Positions 43,309 to 52,043 of a stretch of DNA of 64,000 bases are shown here, piece by piece. Below the pieces are notes generated by a model, which saw only the letters and a list, made by a program, of their open reading frames with translations, had not been told where the DNA came from and ran no database searches. Within the stretch, counting starts at the first letter, position 1; the number at the start of each line of letters is the position of its first letter. A program made the translations under genes and the position numbers. The DNA comes from RYN-230 sp963782185 (GTDB lineage: Bacteria; Actinomycetota; Actinomycetes; Streptosporangiales; Streptosporangiaceae): NCBI GenBank assembly GCA_963782185.1, contig CAWAJB010000003.1, forward strand, positions 372,001 to 436,000. Direction: 5' to 3'.

Positions 43309-44418
43309 ATGCGCAGATTCGCTGCGTGCGCGACGACACTCGGAATTTCACTCACGACGGCATTCGCGGCAGCCGGGCCGGCTTCCGCGGCCACCACACA
43401 CCAGGGCAGGCCGGCGGCCATCATCGTCGTGTCGCCCGGCCAGTCCATCCAGGCCGCGGTCAACCACGCGCACCCGGGTGACACGGTTCTGCTCAGGCGG
43501 GGCGTCTATCACCAGAGCGTGCAGATCCGCACCGACGGGATCACCCTGCGGGGCTCGGGTAACTCCCGCCGAGGCACGGTACTGAAGCCGCCGGCCAGGA
43601 AACCGCACACCCTGTGCACCAGCGCGTTCGGCGTGACCGGCGTGTGCATCCTGGCCAAAAAGGTCAACCCGAAGAACGGCGCCGTGCTGAAGCGGGTCAG
43701 GAACGACACGATCACCGGGATGTACGTCACCGGCTTTCCCGCCAACGGCGTGTTCGGCTACGGCACGAACCGCCTGACGGTGACCGGGGTGTCGGCCGTC
43801 AATGACGGTGACTACGGCATCTCGCGCTTCGTCTCCACGCGGACCCTGTTCGCCGGCGATACCGCGGTCGGCAACCATGAGGCCGGCTTCTACGTGGGAG
43901 ACTCACCGCACGCGGACACGGTGGTGCGTGACAACGTCGCCATCGGCAACCAGTTCGGGATCTTTGTCCGGCACGCCCGGGGGGTCACCGTGTTCCACAA
44001 CGTGGCCATCCGGAACTGTGAGGGCATCCTGGTGCTCGACGACGGCCAGAAGGGCGGCGCGGGCAACGCGGCGATCCTGAGGAACGTCGCGGCCGGCAAC
44101 AATAAGTTCTGCCCGAAGACCAGGGACACGCCCGTCAACCTCAAGGGCGGCGGCATCCTTCTGCTGGGCGCGACGCACACCCTGGTCGCCCGCAACGCCG
44201 TGTCCGGCAACGTGGGCCGGCAGTTCAACTCCGGCGGGATCGTGGTGCTGAGCGCCCGCAAACTGACCCACGGGAGCAATCCCAACCACGACACGATCGC
44301 CGCCAACCACGCCTTCCACAACCGGCAGGCCGGCCTGATCTGGGACGGCACCGGGGTCGGCGTCCACTTCGTGGCGAACCACTGCGGGAGGTCCCGGCCC
44401 GCCGGGCTGTGCCACTGA
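43309..44418 (+). CDS. Secreted right-handed parallel beta-helix protein (NosD/PbH1-like)
   Basis: 369 residues. A signal peptide (CATTLGISLTTAFAAAGPAS, about 1-28) is followed by VSPGQSIQAAVNHAHPGDTV, the usual entry motif of pectate-lyase-like folds. Repeating coils follow: NDTITGMYVTGFPANGVFG, VVRDNVAIGNQFGIFV and LVARNAVSGNVGRQFN. Several conserved Cys may form disulfides. It is probably a carbohydrate-binding or lyase-type secreted protein. The ATG at 43309 follows AGGGGG. It ends at a strong hairpin shared with the convergent CHRD gene. Confidence 0.87.
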   Translation: MRRFAACATTLGISLTTAFAAAGPASAATTHQGRPAAIIVVSPGQSIQAAVNHAHPGDTVLLRRGVYHQSVQIRTDGITLRGSGNSRRGTVLKPPARKPHTLCTSAFGVTGVCILAKKVNPKNGAVLKRVRNDTITGMYVTGFPANGVFGYGTNRLTVTGVSAVNDGDYGISRFVSTRTLFAGDTAVGNHEAGFYVGDSPHADTVVRDNVAIGNQFGIFVRHARGVTVFHNVAIRNCEGILVLDDGQKGGAGNAAILRNVAAGNNKFCPKTRDTPVNLKGGGILLLGATHTLVARNAVSGNVGRQFNSGGIVVLSARKLTHGSNPNHDTIAANHAFHNRQAGLIWDGTGVGVHFVANHCGRSRPAGLCH

Positions 44419-44450
44419 CCAATCCAGGCTGCTGGCCCCCAGGAACAGGC

Positions 44451-44492
44451 CGGATCCCGCGGGGAATCTGCTGAGATTCCCCGCGGGATCCG
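44451..44492. terminator. Perfect 19-bp bidirectional terminator hairpin
   Basis: 44451-44469 (cggatcccgcggggaatct) pairs base for base with 44474-44492 around the loop gctg. It sits between the convergent beta-helix (stop 44418) and CHRD (stop 44508) genes. This is the strongest hairpin noticed in the window. Confidence 0.85.
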
Positions 44493-44507
44493 CATATCAG
44501 CCGGGAG

Positions 44508-46496
44508 TTAGCGCGTGACGATGGTCGCCCGGTAGGACCGGATGGTGGCGGAACTGGCGCGCAGGTAGATCCCCATCACGTGGTCGCGGATCACGGTATT
44601 CCCGGTCACCACGCTGCAGCCGCCCGAGCAGAGCGCGCTGCCCGGGACGTTGACGGTGTGCCAGGTGGCGCGGCCCAGGGCTCCGTTGCGGCGGACGGGA
44701 ACGAAGGCCATCGCCACGGCCGGGGCGGTGCTCAGGCCCACGAGGTTGAAGCCACCCGGAACCGCGGTGATGCCCTCGAAGTGCGTGTCCGCCCCCGGCC
44801 GGTTGCCGAAGCTGTAGTACCTCGGCACGCCGAAGCGCCCGGTCCTCTCGTTGTAGTCCATGAGGAACGCCCGCTTGTGCCCGCTGGCGGCCGAGCCGCC
44901 GGCCAGCGTGTAGTGCGGGCTGCCCGGACCGCCGTCCTGCCAGATCCCGTAGACCGAGGTCTGGCTGGACAGGCTGCCGCCCAGGCGGAGCAGGGTCCAC
45001 CGACGGGTGGCCAGGTTGTAGATGAAGGCATTGCCCGAGACCACGCCGACACCGGCGGTGGGCTTGAGGTCGTAGTTGCCCACGACCAGGTTCCCCATGG
45101 TGCTGTGCGCGATCGTGTCCATCACGAAACAGTGGGGCCGGCGCCTGGGGCAGGCCCGCACGTGCCCGGTCGTATGGCCGCCGTGGGCGGGCACGTCGAT
45201 GGATCTCCATGATCCACCGTGCCCGCTCACCGGCCCGACGTAGATCATGCCCTGGTTGATGACCCCGGCGGGCGCCGCCGACGACTTGTAGCTGCCCACG
45301 GCGCGAACCTGGCCGGCCGGGATGCGCCCCGGGTTGAAACGGTGCGTGTCAGGACCGTAGAACGTCGCCGACGTCACCCCGCGGAAGGGCGGCTTCCGCA
45401 CCGACACCGCCGCTCCCGGGGCCTTCGCCAGCGAGCCCCGGTACAGGAACGGCTCCGCCTGCGCCCCATTTCCGGCCGCGGCCGAACCCGTCAGCACCAC
45501 GTCGTGCCCGTTCCCCGCGCCACGGACGCCGGTGACGATGTCACCGGCACGGAGAATCGAGGAGATGGAACCCGATCCGCGGATGTTCGCGCACAGCAGC
45601 GGGCGGAAGAGGATGGTCGGCTGGCCGTTGCGGAGGATGTCGCCGCTGTTGCCCTGGTGAATATTGAGGTACCAGCCGTGCGCCGGTATCGGCGCGGTCA
45701 CGTGGGTGAAGACCCGGACCGCGTGGGCGATCCGGCCGTGGCGGTTGGCCACCAGGTCGGCCAGCATGTACTTGACCGGCCCCTGGCTCTGGCAGCTGCC
45801 CAGGTGGATGTGCGCGGCGTGCGGCCCGGGGGTCAGCCCGCTGGCCTGGACGGTGACGGTCAGCGTGCGGCGCTGGGCGTCATAGGAAATGGTGGCCCGT
45901 CCCCGCGGCGTGCCCCAGTTGGCACCGCCCCGGCCGATTTCGACCGCGATGAGCCGGCGCGGCCCGGGGCCGCCTCGCCGCAGCAGCCTGGTCCGCGCGA
46001 TGGCCTTCCGCGCGACGCGGCCATCCCCGGTCCCCATGCGGATCACCAGGCGGCTCCCGCTGGGCAGCGGGCCCCTGAAGTGGCTGTGCAGGGTGGCGCG
46101 GGCCCGGCCGGCGGCGCTGGCCGGCAGCGGGCTGAACCGGACCACCCCGGCATGGGCGCCGGGGAGCAGCAGGTGCACGCCGTGCTGCGAGCCGGGCGTG
46201 AGCCCGGTCATGACGGCGTGCACCGTGAGCCGGCCGGCGTGCCTGCCGAAGGTGACCGTCCCGCGCGGCATGGCCCGCAGGCGCAGGGAGTACGCAGAGG
46301 CAGCGGCCTGGAGGGCCTGCGGGCTGCCCAGGCCGGCGCTGCTCGTGGCGGCGCTGCTCGTGGCGGCGCTGCTCGTGGCGGCGGCCGGCGCGCCTGCCGC
46401 CAGCGCGGCCGCCGGCGCGCCTGCCGTCAGGGCGGCCGCCGCGGCCATGGCCCCGGCCGCGGCGACGGCCAGCCAGGCCCGGGAGCGGCCTGGCAT
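44508..46496 (-). CDS. Secreted multidomain protein with two CHRD domains
   Basis: 662 residues. A signal region (WLAVAAAGAMAAAAALTAGA) is followed by a repeat AATSS encoded by a 15-bp tandem. Two CHRD-type domains come next (about 75-180 and 195-305; VTVQASGLTPGPHAAHIHLG, PAHGWYLNIHQGNSGDI). The C-terminal half resembles a beta-propeller (MIYVGPVSGHGGSWRSIDVP, GNAFIYNLATRRWTLLRLG). CHRD is found in chordin and in bacterial secreted proteins of unclear role. The start is uncertain: the frame stays open through a basic N-terminal extension and the best ribosome site (AAGGA, 46573) suits another frame. Confidence 0.78.
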   Translation of the reverse strand: MPGRSRAWLAVAAAGAMAAAAALTAGAPAAALAAGAPAAATSSAATSSAATSSAGLGSPQALQAAASAYSLRLRAMPRGTVTFGRHAGRLTVHAVMTGLTPGSQHGVHLLLPGAHAGVVRFSPLPASAAGRARATLHSHFRGPLPSGSRLVIRMGTGDGRVARKAIARTRLLRRGGPGPRRLIAVEIGRGGANWGTPRGRATISYDAQRRTLTVTVQASGLTPGPHAAHIHLGSCQSQGPVKYMLADLVANRHGRIAHAVRVFTHVTAPIPAHGWYLNIHQGNSGDILRNGQPTILFRPLLCANIRGSGSISSILRAGDIVTGVRGAGNGHDVVLTGSAAAGNGAQAEPFLYRGSLAKAPGAAVSVRKPPFRGVTSATFYGPDTHRFNPGRIPAGQVRAVGSYKSSAAPAGVINQGMIYVGPVSGHGGSWRSIDVPAHGGHTTGHVRACPRRRPHCFVMDTIAHSTMGNLVVGNYDLKPTAGVGVVSGNAFIYNLATRRWTLLRLGGSLSSQTSVYGIWQDGGPGSPHYTLAGGSAASGHKRAFLMDYNERTGRFGVPRYYSFGNRPGADTHFEGITAVPGGFNLVGLSTAPAVAMAFVPVRRNGALGRATWHTVNVPGSALCSGGCSVVTGNTVIRDHVMGIYLRASSATIRSYRATIVTR

Positions 46497-46933
46497 CCTG
46501 CGCCGGATCTGCCGGCCCGGCCCGCCGGCCCCGGCCGGCCACTGGTGCTGGCGGTTACGCTCACCTGTCAGGTCCTTTCTGTCCCGCTGAACTCAACCCG
46601 CGCAAGCGCATTGAGCTGATTAGCCGCGGATAACCAGCGGGAAGTAATTCCGCGGGGCATTCCTGCTGATGCCTCAGCTCAGAGAATAACGCGGCGCCAA
46701 TTATTTCCCGCGTCTCCCGCGGCCTGGAGATATCGAATGTCGCGGGCAATCCCGATGCTTTCCAGAGATTAACGCGGTGCCCTGGCAAGCATGCCGATAT
46801 CCGCTTTTCGGCGTGCCGGTCAGGCTGAGTCGCGGACGACGATGTGCCCGGGCGCGTGCGGGAGGTCGGCGGGTCGAGCACCTCGGCGGCCAGGGCAGCA
46901 GGCTGAGCCCGGGGCCCATGATCAATGTGACCC
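46497..46933. other. Intergenic region upstream of the CHRD gene, AT-richer
   Basis: About 440 bp with lower GC between about 46600 and 46800 (ataacgcggcgccaattatt). It should hold the CHRD promoter on the minus strand. It also contains ccatgatcaatgtgac (46916), which recurs at 31786. No gene with family support was seen. Confidence 0.5.
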
Positions 46934-47230
46934 ATGATGCTCACGTGGCGGCAACTCATCGATCCGGCCGGAACGGTCCTCTCGCTGACGCTCATCGACA
47001 GGCGGTACGCCGAGCCGGGAGCCGCCGTCACCGTCGTGTGGGGCGAGCACCCGGGGCCCGGCACGGCCCCCGACGCCGAACCCGGCTCCCCCGGGCCCAC
47101 CGTGCAGCCCGCGCCCCCCGACCAGCACGCGCGGGTGCCGTACGCCAGAACGCCTGAGGCCAGGACGCCGGAATCTCGAGGCGGCCCGCGCCGCCCGGGC
47201 GGCCAGGGGGTCGGCTTCGTCTTCGCCTGA
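46934..47230 (+). pseudogene. C-terminal stub of a GcvT-type aminomethyltransferase
   Basis: LTWRQLIDPAGTVLSLTLID, RRYAEPGAAVTVVWGEHPGP and TVQPAPPDQHARVPYAR correspond to the last 80 residues of GcvT-like tetrahydrofolate methyltransferases. In those the text reads of the form sLa-iD-ehaePGtevtvvWGE. The folate-binding N-terminal domain is absent and nothing upstream continues the homology. An ATG at 46934 could start a 98-residue product, but it would not fold into the enzyme. Confidence 0.6.
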
Positions 47231-47317
47231 CCCCGCGGCCTACTGTGTCCGGGGGCAGGACGTGGCCGCGGGCCTGGATGCGGCGCGCGTGGGCGCGGCC
47301 CGAAGGAGGGGCGGAGC

Positions 47318-48198
<881 letters not shown>

Positions 48199-48376
48199 CG
48201 GGCGTGCGGATATGGCGCCAGTTCCCCACGTCGCCGCCTGCCAGTGCGGGCGCGTCACCGGGTAGCGCGGCGGCGGGCTAGGGTTGTGCCATGGCCCGGC
48301 GGAGCCTCGGCACGTGAGCGCCGGAAGACGGTATGAGCCCGGCTGGACCATGACATGAGATCGCAGGATAGGGACC

Positions 48377-49060
48377 ATGGAGATGGACGAGCGACGGCCT
48401 GATGACGGGCAGATCGGCGTGTTCCTGCTCGATGATCACGAGGTGGTCCGGCGGGGGGTCCGGGAACTGCTGGAGGCCGACCCGGGCATCTCCGTCGTCG
48501 GTGAGGCGGGGACGGCGGCGTCCGCGCTGGCCCGCATCCCCGCGCTGCGTCCCGACGTGGCCGTTCTCGACGTGCGCCTGCCGGACGGCGACGGGGTAAC
48601 GGTGTGCCGGGAGATCCGGTCCCGGATGCCCCACGTGGCGTGCCTGATGCTGACGTCCCACGAAGACGGCGACGCGCTGTTCGACGCGATCATGGCCGGC
48701 GCGGCCGGGTACGTCCTGAAGCAGATCCGCGGCGCCGACCTGGTCAGCGCGGTGCGCGCGGTGGCGTCCGGTGAGTCGATCCTGGACCCGGTGGCCGCGG
48801 GCCAGGTGATGGCCCGCATGCGCGACCAGACGCGGCATCCGGATCCGCTGGACGGGCTCACCGACCAGGAACGCAAGGTCCTGGTGCTGATCGGTGAGGG
48901 GCTCACCAACCGCCAGATCGGCGAGCGGATGTTCCTGGCGGAGAAGACGATCAAGAATTATGCGTCGGCGCTGTTCGCCAAGCTGGGCCTGGAGCGGCGC
49001 ACCCAGGCTGCCGCCTACGCCACCCGGGTCTTCGGGGAGACGGGACGCTCCGGAAACTAG
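48377..49060 (+). CDS. devR: LuxR/NarL-type response regulator, DevR (DosR)-like
   Basis: 227 residues. The receiver has LLDDHEVVRRGVRELLEADP, phospho-acceptor Asp65 in AVLDVRLPDGDG and LTSHEDGDALFDAIMAGAAG with the switch Thr/Ser, and Lys in VLKQIRG. The HTH shows GLTDQERKVLVLIGEGLTNR and FLAEKTIKNYASALFAKLGL. The whole protein aligns with mycobacterial DevR/DosR, the hypoxia/NO dormancy regulator, including spacing. The expected DevS-type kinase is not next to it. I saw no DosR box upstream. Confidence 0.85.
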   Translation: MEMDERRPDDGQIGVFLLDDHEVVRRGVRELLEADPGISVVGEAGTAASALARIPALRPDVAVLDVRLPDGDGVTVCREIRSRMPHVACLMLTSHEDGDALFDAIMAGAAGYVLKQIRGADLVSAVRAVASGESILDPVAAGQVMARMRDQTRHPDPLDGLTDQERKVLVLIGEGLTNRQIGERMFLAEKTIKNYASALFAKLGLERRTQAAAYATRVFGETGRSGN

Positions 49061-49099
49061 CGTCCGGCCCGGCCGCGGCCACGGACGGCCTGCCCGGGA

Positions 49100-49912
49100 T
49101 CAGGGTTTGCGCGCCACGCCCACCAGGCCCCAGAACTTGCCGGGGTCGGCGGGGACGTCGGCGGGGGAGTCCGGCCGCCACTGCGGGATGTAGACCAGGC
49201 CGGGTTCCACCAGGTCGAAGCCGTCGAAGAAGCGCAGGATCTCCGCCCGTGATCGCATGTGGATGCCCGTGGACACGCTGCGGTTGTACACCGTCTCGGC
49301 GGCCTGCGCCACGGCGGGCCTGCTCTCGTTGGTGGCGTGGGCCAGCACGAGGTAGCTGCCGGACGGGAGCGCGTCGCGCAGCGTGGCCACGATCCGCCAG
49401 GGGTCCGCGGCGTCGTCGATGAAATGCAGGACCATGACGAGGAGCAGCCCGGCCGGCTGGCCGAAGTCGATCAGCCGCCGGACGGCCGGGTCGCCGAGCA
49501 CACTGCCCGGATCGTGCAGGTCGGCATCGATGATCGCGGCGTTGTCGTTGCCCGCGAGAATGGCCTTGCTGTGCGCGATCGCGACCGGGTCCACGTCGGC
49601 GTAGACCACCCGCGCACCCGGGCTGGCCTGCTGGGCCACCTCGTGCACGTTCCCCTGGGTGGGGATGCCGGAGCCGATGTCCAGGAACTGGCCGATCCCG
49701 GCGGAGGCCAGGAACCGTACCGCCCGGCCGAGGAACGCCCGGTTGGCCAGGGCGCCCGCCCGGGAGTTGGGCTCGACCGCGGTGATCGCCCGGGCGAGAT
49801 CCTGATCGGCCAGGAAGTTGTGGCTGCCACCCAGCCAGTAGTCGTAGACCCGGGCCACGTTCGCCCGCTTGACGTCCACGCCCGGGGGCACCCGGTCCGC
49901 CTCGCCGGCCAT
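49100..49912 (-). CDS. DUF574 S-adenosyl methyltransferase (Methyltransf_19)
   Basis: 270 residues. VDVKRANVARVYDYWLGGSH, GQFLDIGSGIPT, VVYADVDPVAIAHSKAIL and LVMVLHFIDD are the family motifs, and FFDGFDLVEPGLV ends the domain. It is intact and shows normal spacing, with AGGGAGA before the ATG. It is convergent with the DevR-like gene (39 bp) and divergent from the PP2C gene. Confidence 0.88.
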   Translation of the reverse strand: MAGEADRVPPGVDVKRANVARVYDYWLGGSHNFLADQDLARAITAVEPNSRAGALANRAFLGRAVRFLASAGIGQFLDIGSGIPTQGNVHEVAQQASPGARVVYADVDPVAIAHSKAILAGNDNAAIIDADLHDPGSVLGDPAVRRLIDFGQPAGLLLVMVLHFIDDAADPWRIVATLRDALPSGSYLVLAHATNESRPAVAQAAETVYNRSVSTGIHMRSRAEILRFFDGFDLVEPGLVYIPQWRPDSPADVPADPGKFWGLVGVARKP

Positions 49913-50054
49913 CCCGTCTCCCTCTTCTCCCCGCCCGCGCTCCCGGGCCCGGCGGCGCCTTTTCGCGCCCCGGGCGCCCGCCGGCGCCTTTCGCGCCCCG
50001 GCTAGGAAGACCGTAGCGGCTGGTCTGGTGCGTCGGCAGGTTTTGCCGCCGCTA

Positions 50055-50082
50055 TTGGGATACATTAATTTTTTTGTACGAT
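50055..50082 (+). promoter_or_regulatory. Candidate promoter for the PP2C phosphatase gene
   Basis: TTGGGA (50055-50060) and TACGAT (50077-50082) are separated by 16 bp within a conspicuous AT-rich spike in GC-rich DNA. The phosphatase starts 137 bp further on, leaving a long leader. Only pattern-based. Confidence 0.35.
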
Positions 50083-50218
50083 ATCGCAGGGTACGGGCCA
50101 TAACGGCCGGTACCGCGTGGCCTCTCGTGCGTAATGGCTCGCGGCCATTGCCGGGCGGGCGGCTGCAACGGGGGGTGCTGGCCCGCGAGGACTGGTGCAG
50201 ATACCGGTGGGGTTACAG

Positions 50219-51859
50219 ATGGAGGGGCATCACGGGGCGGGGCTGCCACGGCGGCGCGGGCCGGACCTGGCCGGCCTGGCCGCGTTCACCCTGGACGCCC
50301 AGGGCCGGGTCAGCTCGTGGCCGGTGTCCGCCGAGCGGTTCTTCGGGCATCCGGCGGCGGCGGTCACCGGGCACGACGTGTGTGACGTCCTGATGACCGG
50401 CCCGGGCCAGCGCGAGCTGGCCGGTGAGGCGCTGGCCGAGGTCACGGCGGGACGGGTCTGGAGCGCGACCGTCAGCATGGCCTTCGCGGGCGGCGGCGGC
50501 CCGGTCGCTATCCGGTGGGAGCCGCTGGGCGGGCCGGGCGCCGGGGTGCTGGTCATCGGGCAGCATGTCTCGCCGAGCATCGGCCCTGGCTGGCTGCGTG
50601 AGGCGGCCGACCGGATCGGCAGCACGCTCGACCTGTCCCGCACGGCGCGCGAGGTCGCCGACGTCGCTGTCCCCGCGTTCGCCGACGTGACCGCGATTTT
50701 CGTGTACGAACGGCTGCTCGCCGCCGACGAGCCGGTCTCGGCGCAGGCTGGTCACGGCGCCGTGATGCGGCGGCTGGTGGCCCGGCTGGCCGGGCAGACC
50801 ACCGCGGTCACCGACAGCCTGCTGCGCCCCGGTGAGGTGCTGGTCTTCGGCGACGATACGCCCAGCGCCCGCGCCATGCAGACGCGGAGCCCGGTCCTGT
50901 TCGACCGTCTCGACGACGAGAGTGCCGAGCGGATCGCGCGCCGTCCGGGCGGCCGGGACCTCGCGTCGAGCTACGCCTCGTTCCTGTCCGTGCCCCTGGT
51001 GGCGCGAGGGGTGGTGCTGGGGTGCGCGACGTTCGGGCGGGCGCCGCAAAGCCCGGACTTCGGGCCCGCGGACATCGCCGCGGCGGGCGAGCTGGCCTCC
51101 CGGGCGGCGGTGTGCATCGACAACGCCCGCCTCTATCACCGGGAGCGGCGGACCGCGTTCGCGCTGCAGCGCGGCCTGCTGCCCGGCGAGCCGCAGGTCC
51201 CGCCGGGCATGGAGATCGCCCAGCGGTACCTGCCCGTGGGCGCCAGCATGGTCGGCGGCGACTGGCACGACATCGTCGCGCTGCCCGGGGGCCGGGTAAC
51301 CCTCGTGGTGGGGGACGCCATGGGGCATGGGCCCGAGGCGGCGGCCGTCATGGTGCAGCTGCGCACGGCCACGCACCTGCTGGCCGGCCTGGAGCTGCCG
51401 CCCGCCGAGCTGCTGGCCCGGCTGGACGCGATGGCCACCGGCATGCCTGCCTCGCCCTACGCCACCTGCATGTGCGCCATGATCGACACCGCCGCGAGTA
51501 CCTGCGTGATCGCCGCCGCCGGGCATCCGCCGCCGGTGCTGGCCCTGGCGGACGGCACCACCGAGGTGCTCGCGGTGCCGGCCGGGCTCCCCCTGGGCCT
51601 GAGCAGCGGAAGATTCGACGCCGCCCAGGTCAGCCTGCCACCCGGGGCCACCCTCGCGCTGTACACCGACGGGCTGGCCGAAAGCCGCACCCGGCCGCTG
51701 GAAGACGGCATCGCGGCGCTGCGCGACGCGCTCGGCTCGGCGCTGGGCCGGACCGGTCATTCCCGGTCGCTGGACAGCGCCTGCGAGGCTGTCATCCAGG
51801 CGCTGCGCCAGCGCGGGGAGGATGACATGACCCTGGTCCTCGCCCGGATCCGGCGTTAG
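50219..51859 (+). CDS. PP2C/SpoIIE-type serine phosphatase with PAS-like and GAF domains
   Basis: 546 residues from the ATG at 50219, eight codons after a GTG. An N-terminal PAS-like segment (about 18-115) is followed by a GAF domain (about 130-300; ASSYASFLSVPLVARGVVL). The SpoIIE phosphatase domain follows (about 325-545), with VGGDWHDIV, VVGDAMGHGPEAA, LYTDGLAE and EDDMTLVL providing the metal-binding Asp residues. RsbU-like phosphatases of this build control anti-anti-sigma factors of stress responses. No anti-sigma kinase or STAS gene is adjacent. Divergent from the DUF574 gene by about 306 bp. Confidence 0.9.
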   Translation: MEGHHGAGLPRRRGPDLAGLAAFTLDAQGRVSSWPVSAERFFGHPAAAVTGHDVCDVLMTGPGQRELAGEALAEVTAGRVWSATVSMAFAGGGGPVAIRWEPLGGPGAGVLVIGQHVSPSIGPGWLREAADRIGSTLDLSRTAREVADVAVPAFADVTAIFVYERLLAADEPVSAQAGHGAVMRRLVARLAGQTTAVTDSLLRPGEVLVFGDDTPSARAMQTRSPVLFDRLDDESAERIARRPGGRDLASSYASFLSVPLVARGVVLGCATFGRAPQSPDFGPADIAAAGELASRAAVCIDNARLYHRERRTAFALQRGLLPGEPQVPPGMEIAQRYLPVGASMVGGDWHDIVALPGGRVTLVVGDAMGHGPEAAAVMVQLRTATHLLAGLELPPAELLARLDAMATGMPASPYATCMCAMIDTAASTCVIAAAGHPPPVLALADGTTEVLAVPAGLPLGLSSGRFDAAQVSLPPGATLALYTDGLAESRTRPLEDGIAALRDALGSALGRTGHSRSLDSACEAVIQALRQRGEDDMTLVLARIRR

Positions 51860-52043
51860 GCGGGCCGGGCCCGTTGCGGCGCCGGGCGGCCGCCCCGCGG
51901 CCTGGCCGGGCCCTGTTGCGGCCTGGGCGGCTCAGCCCCCGGGCTCGGGCACGTAGTGGCGGCTCAGGTCGGCGGGGTCGATCCAGACCCGCATGAACAC
52001 TGCGAGCCTGGAGAGCGGGGACACCGGGCACAGGGACGTGCGT

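Noticed and set aside
48290..48376. DosR-type palindrome ahead of the DevR-like gene
   Set aside because: ggaccatgacatgag and nearby words do not match the GGGACTT/AGTCCC core.
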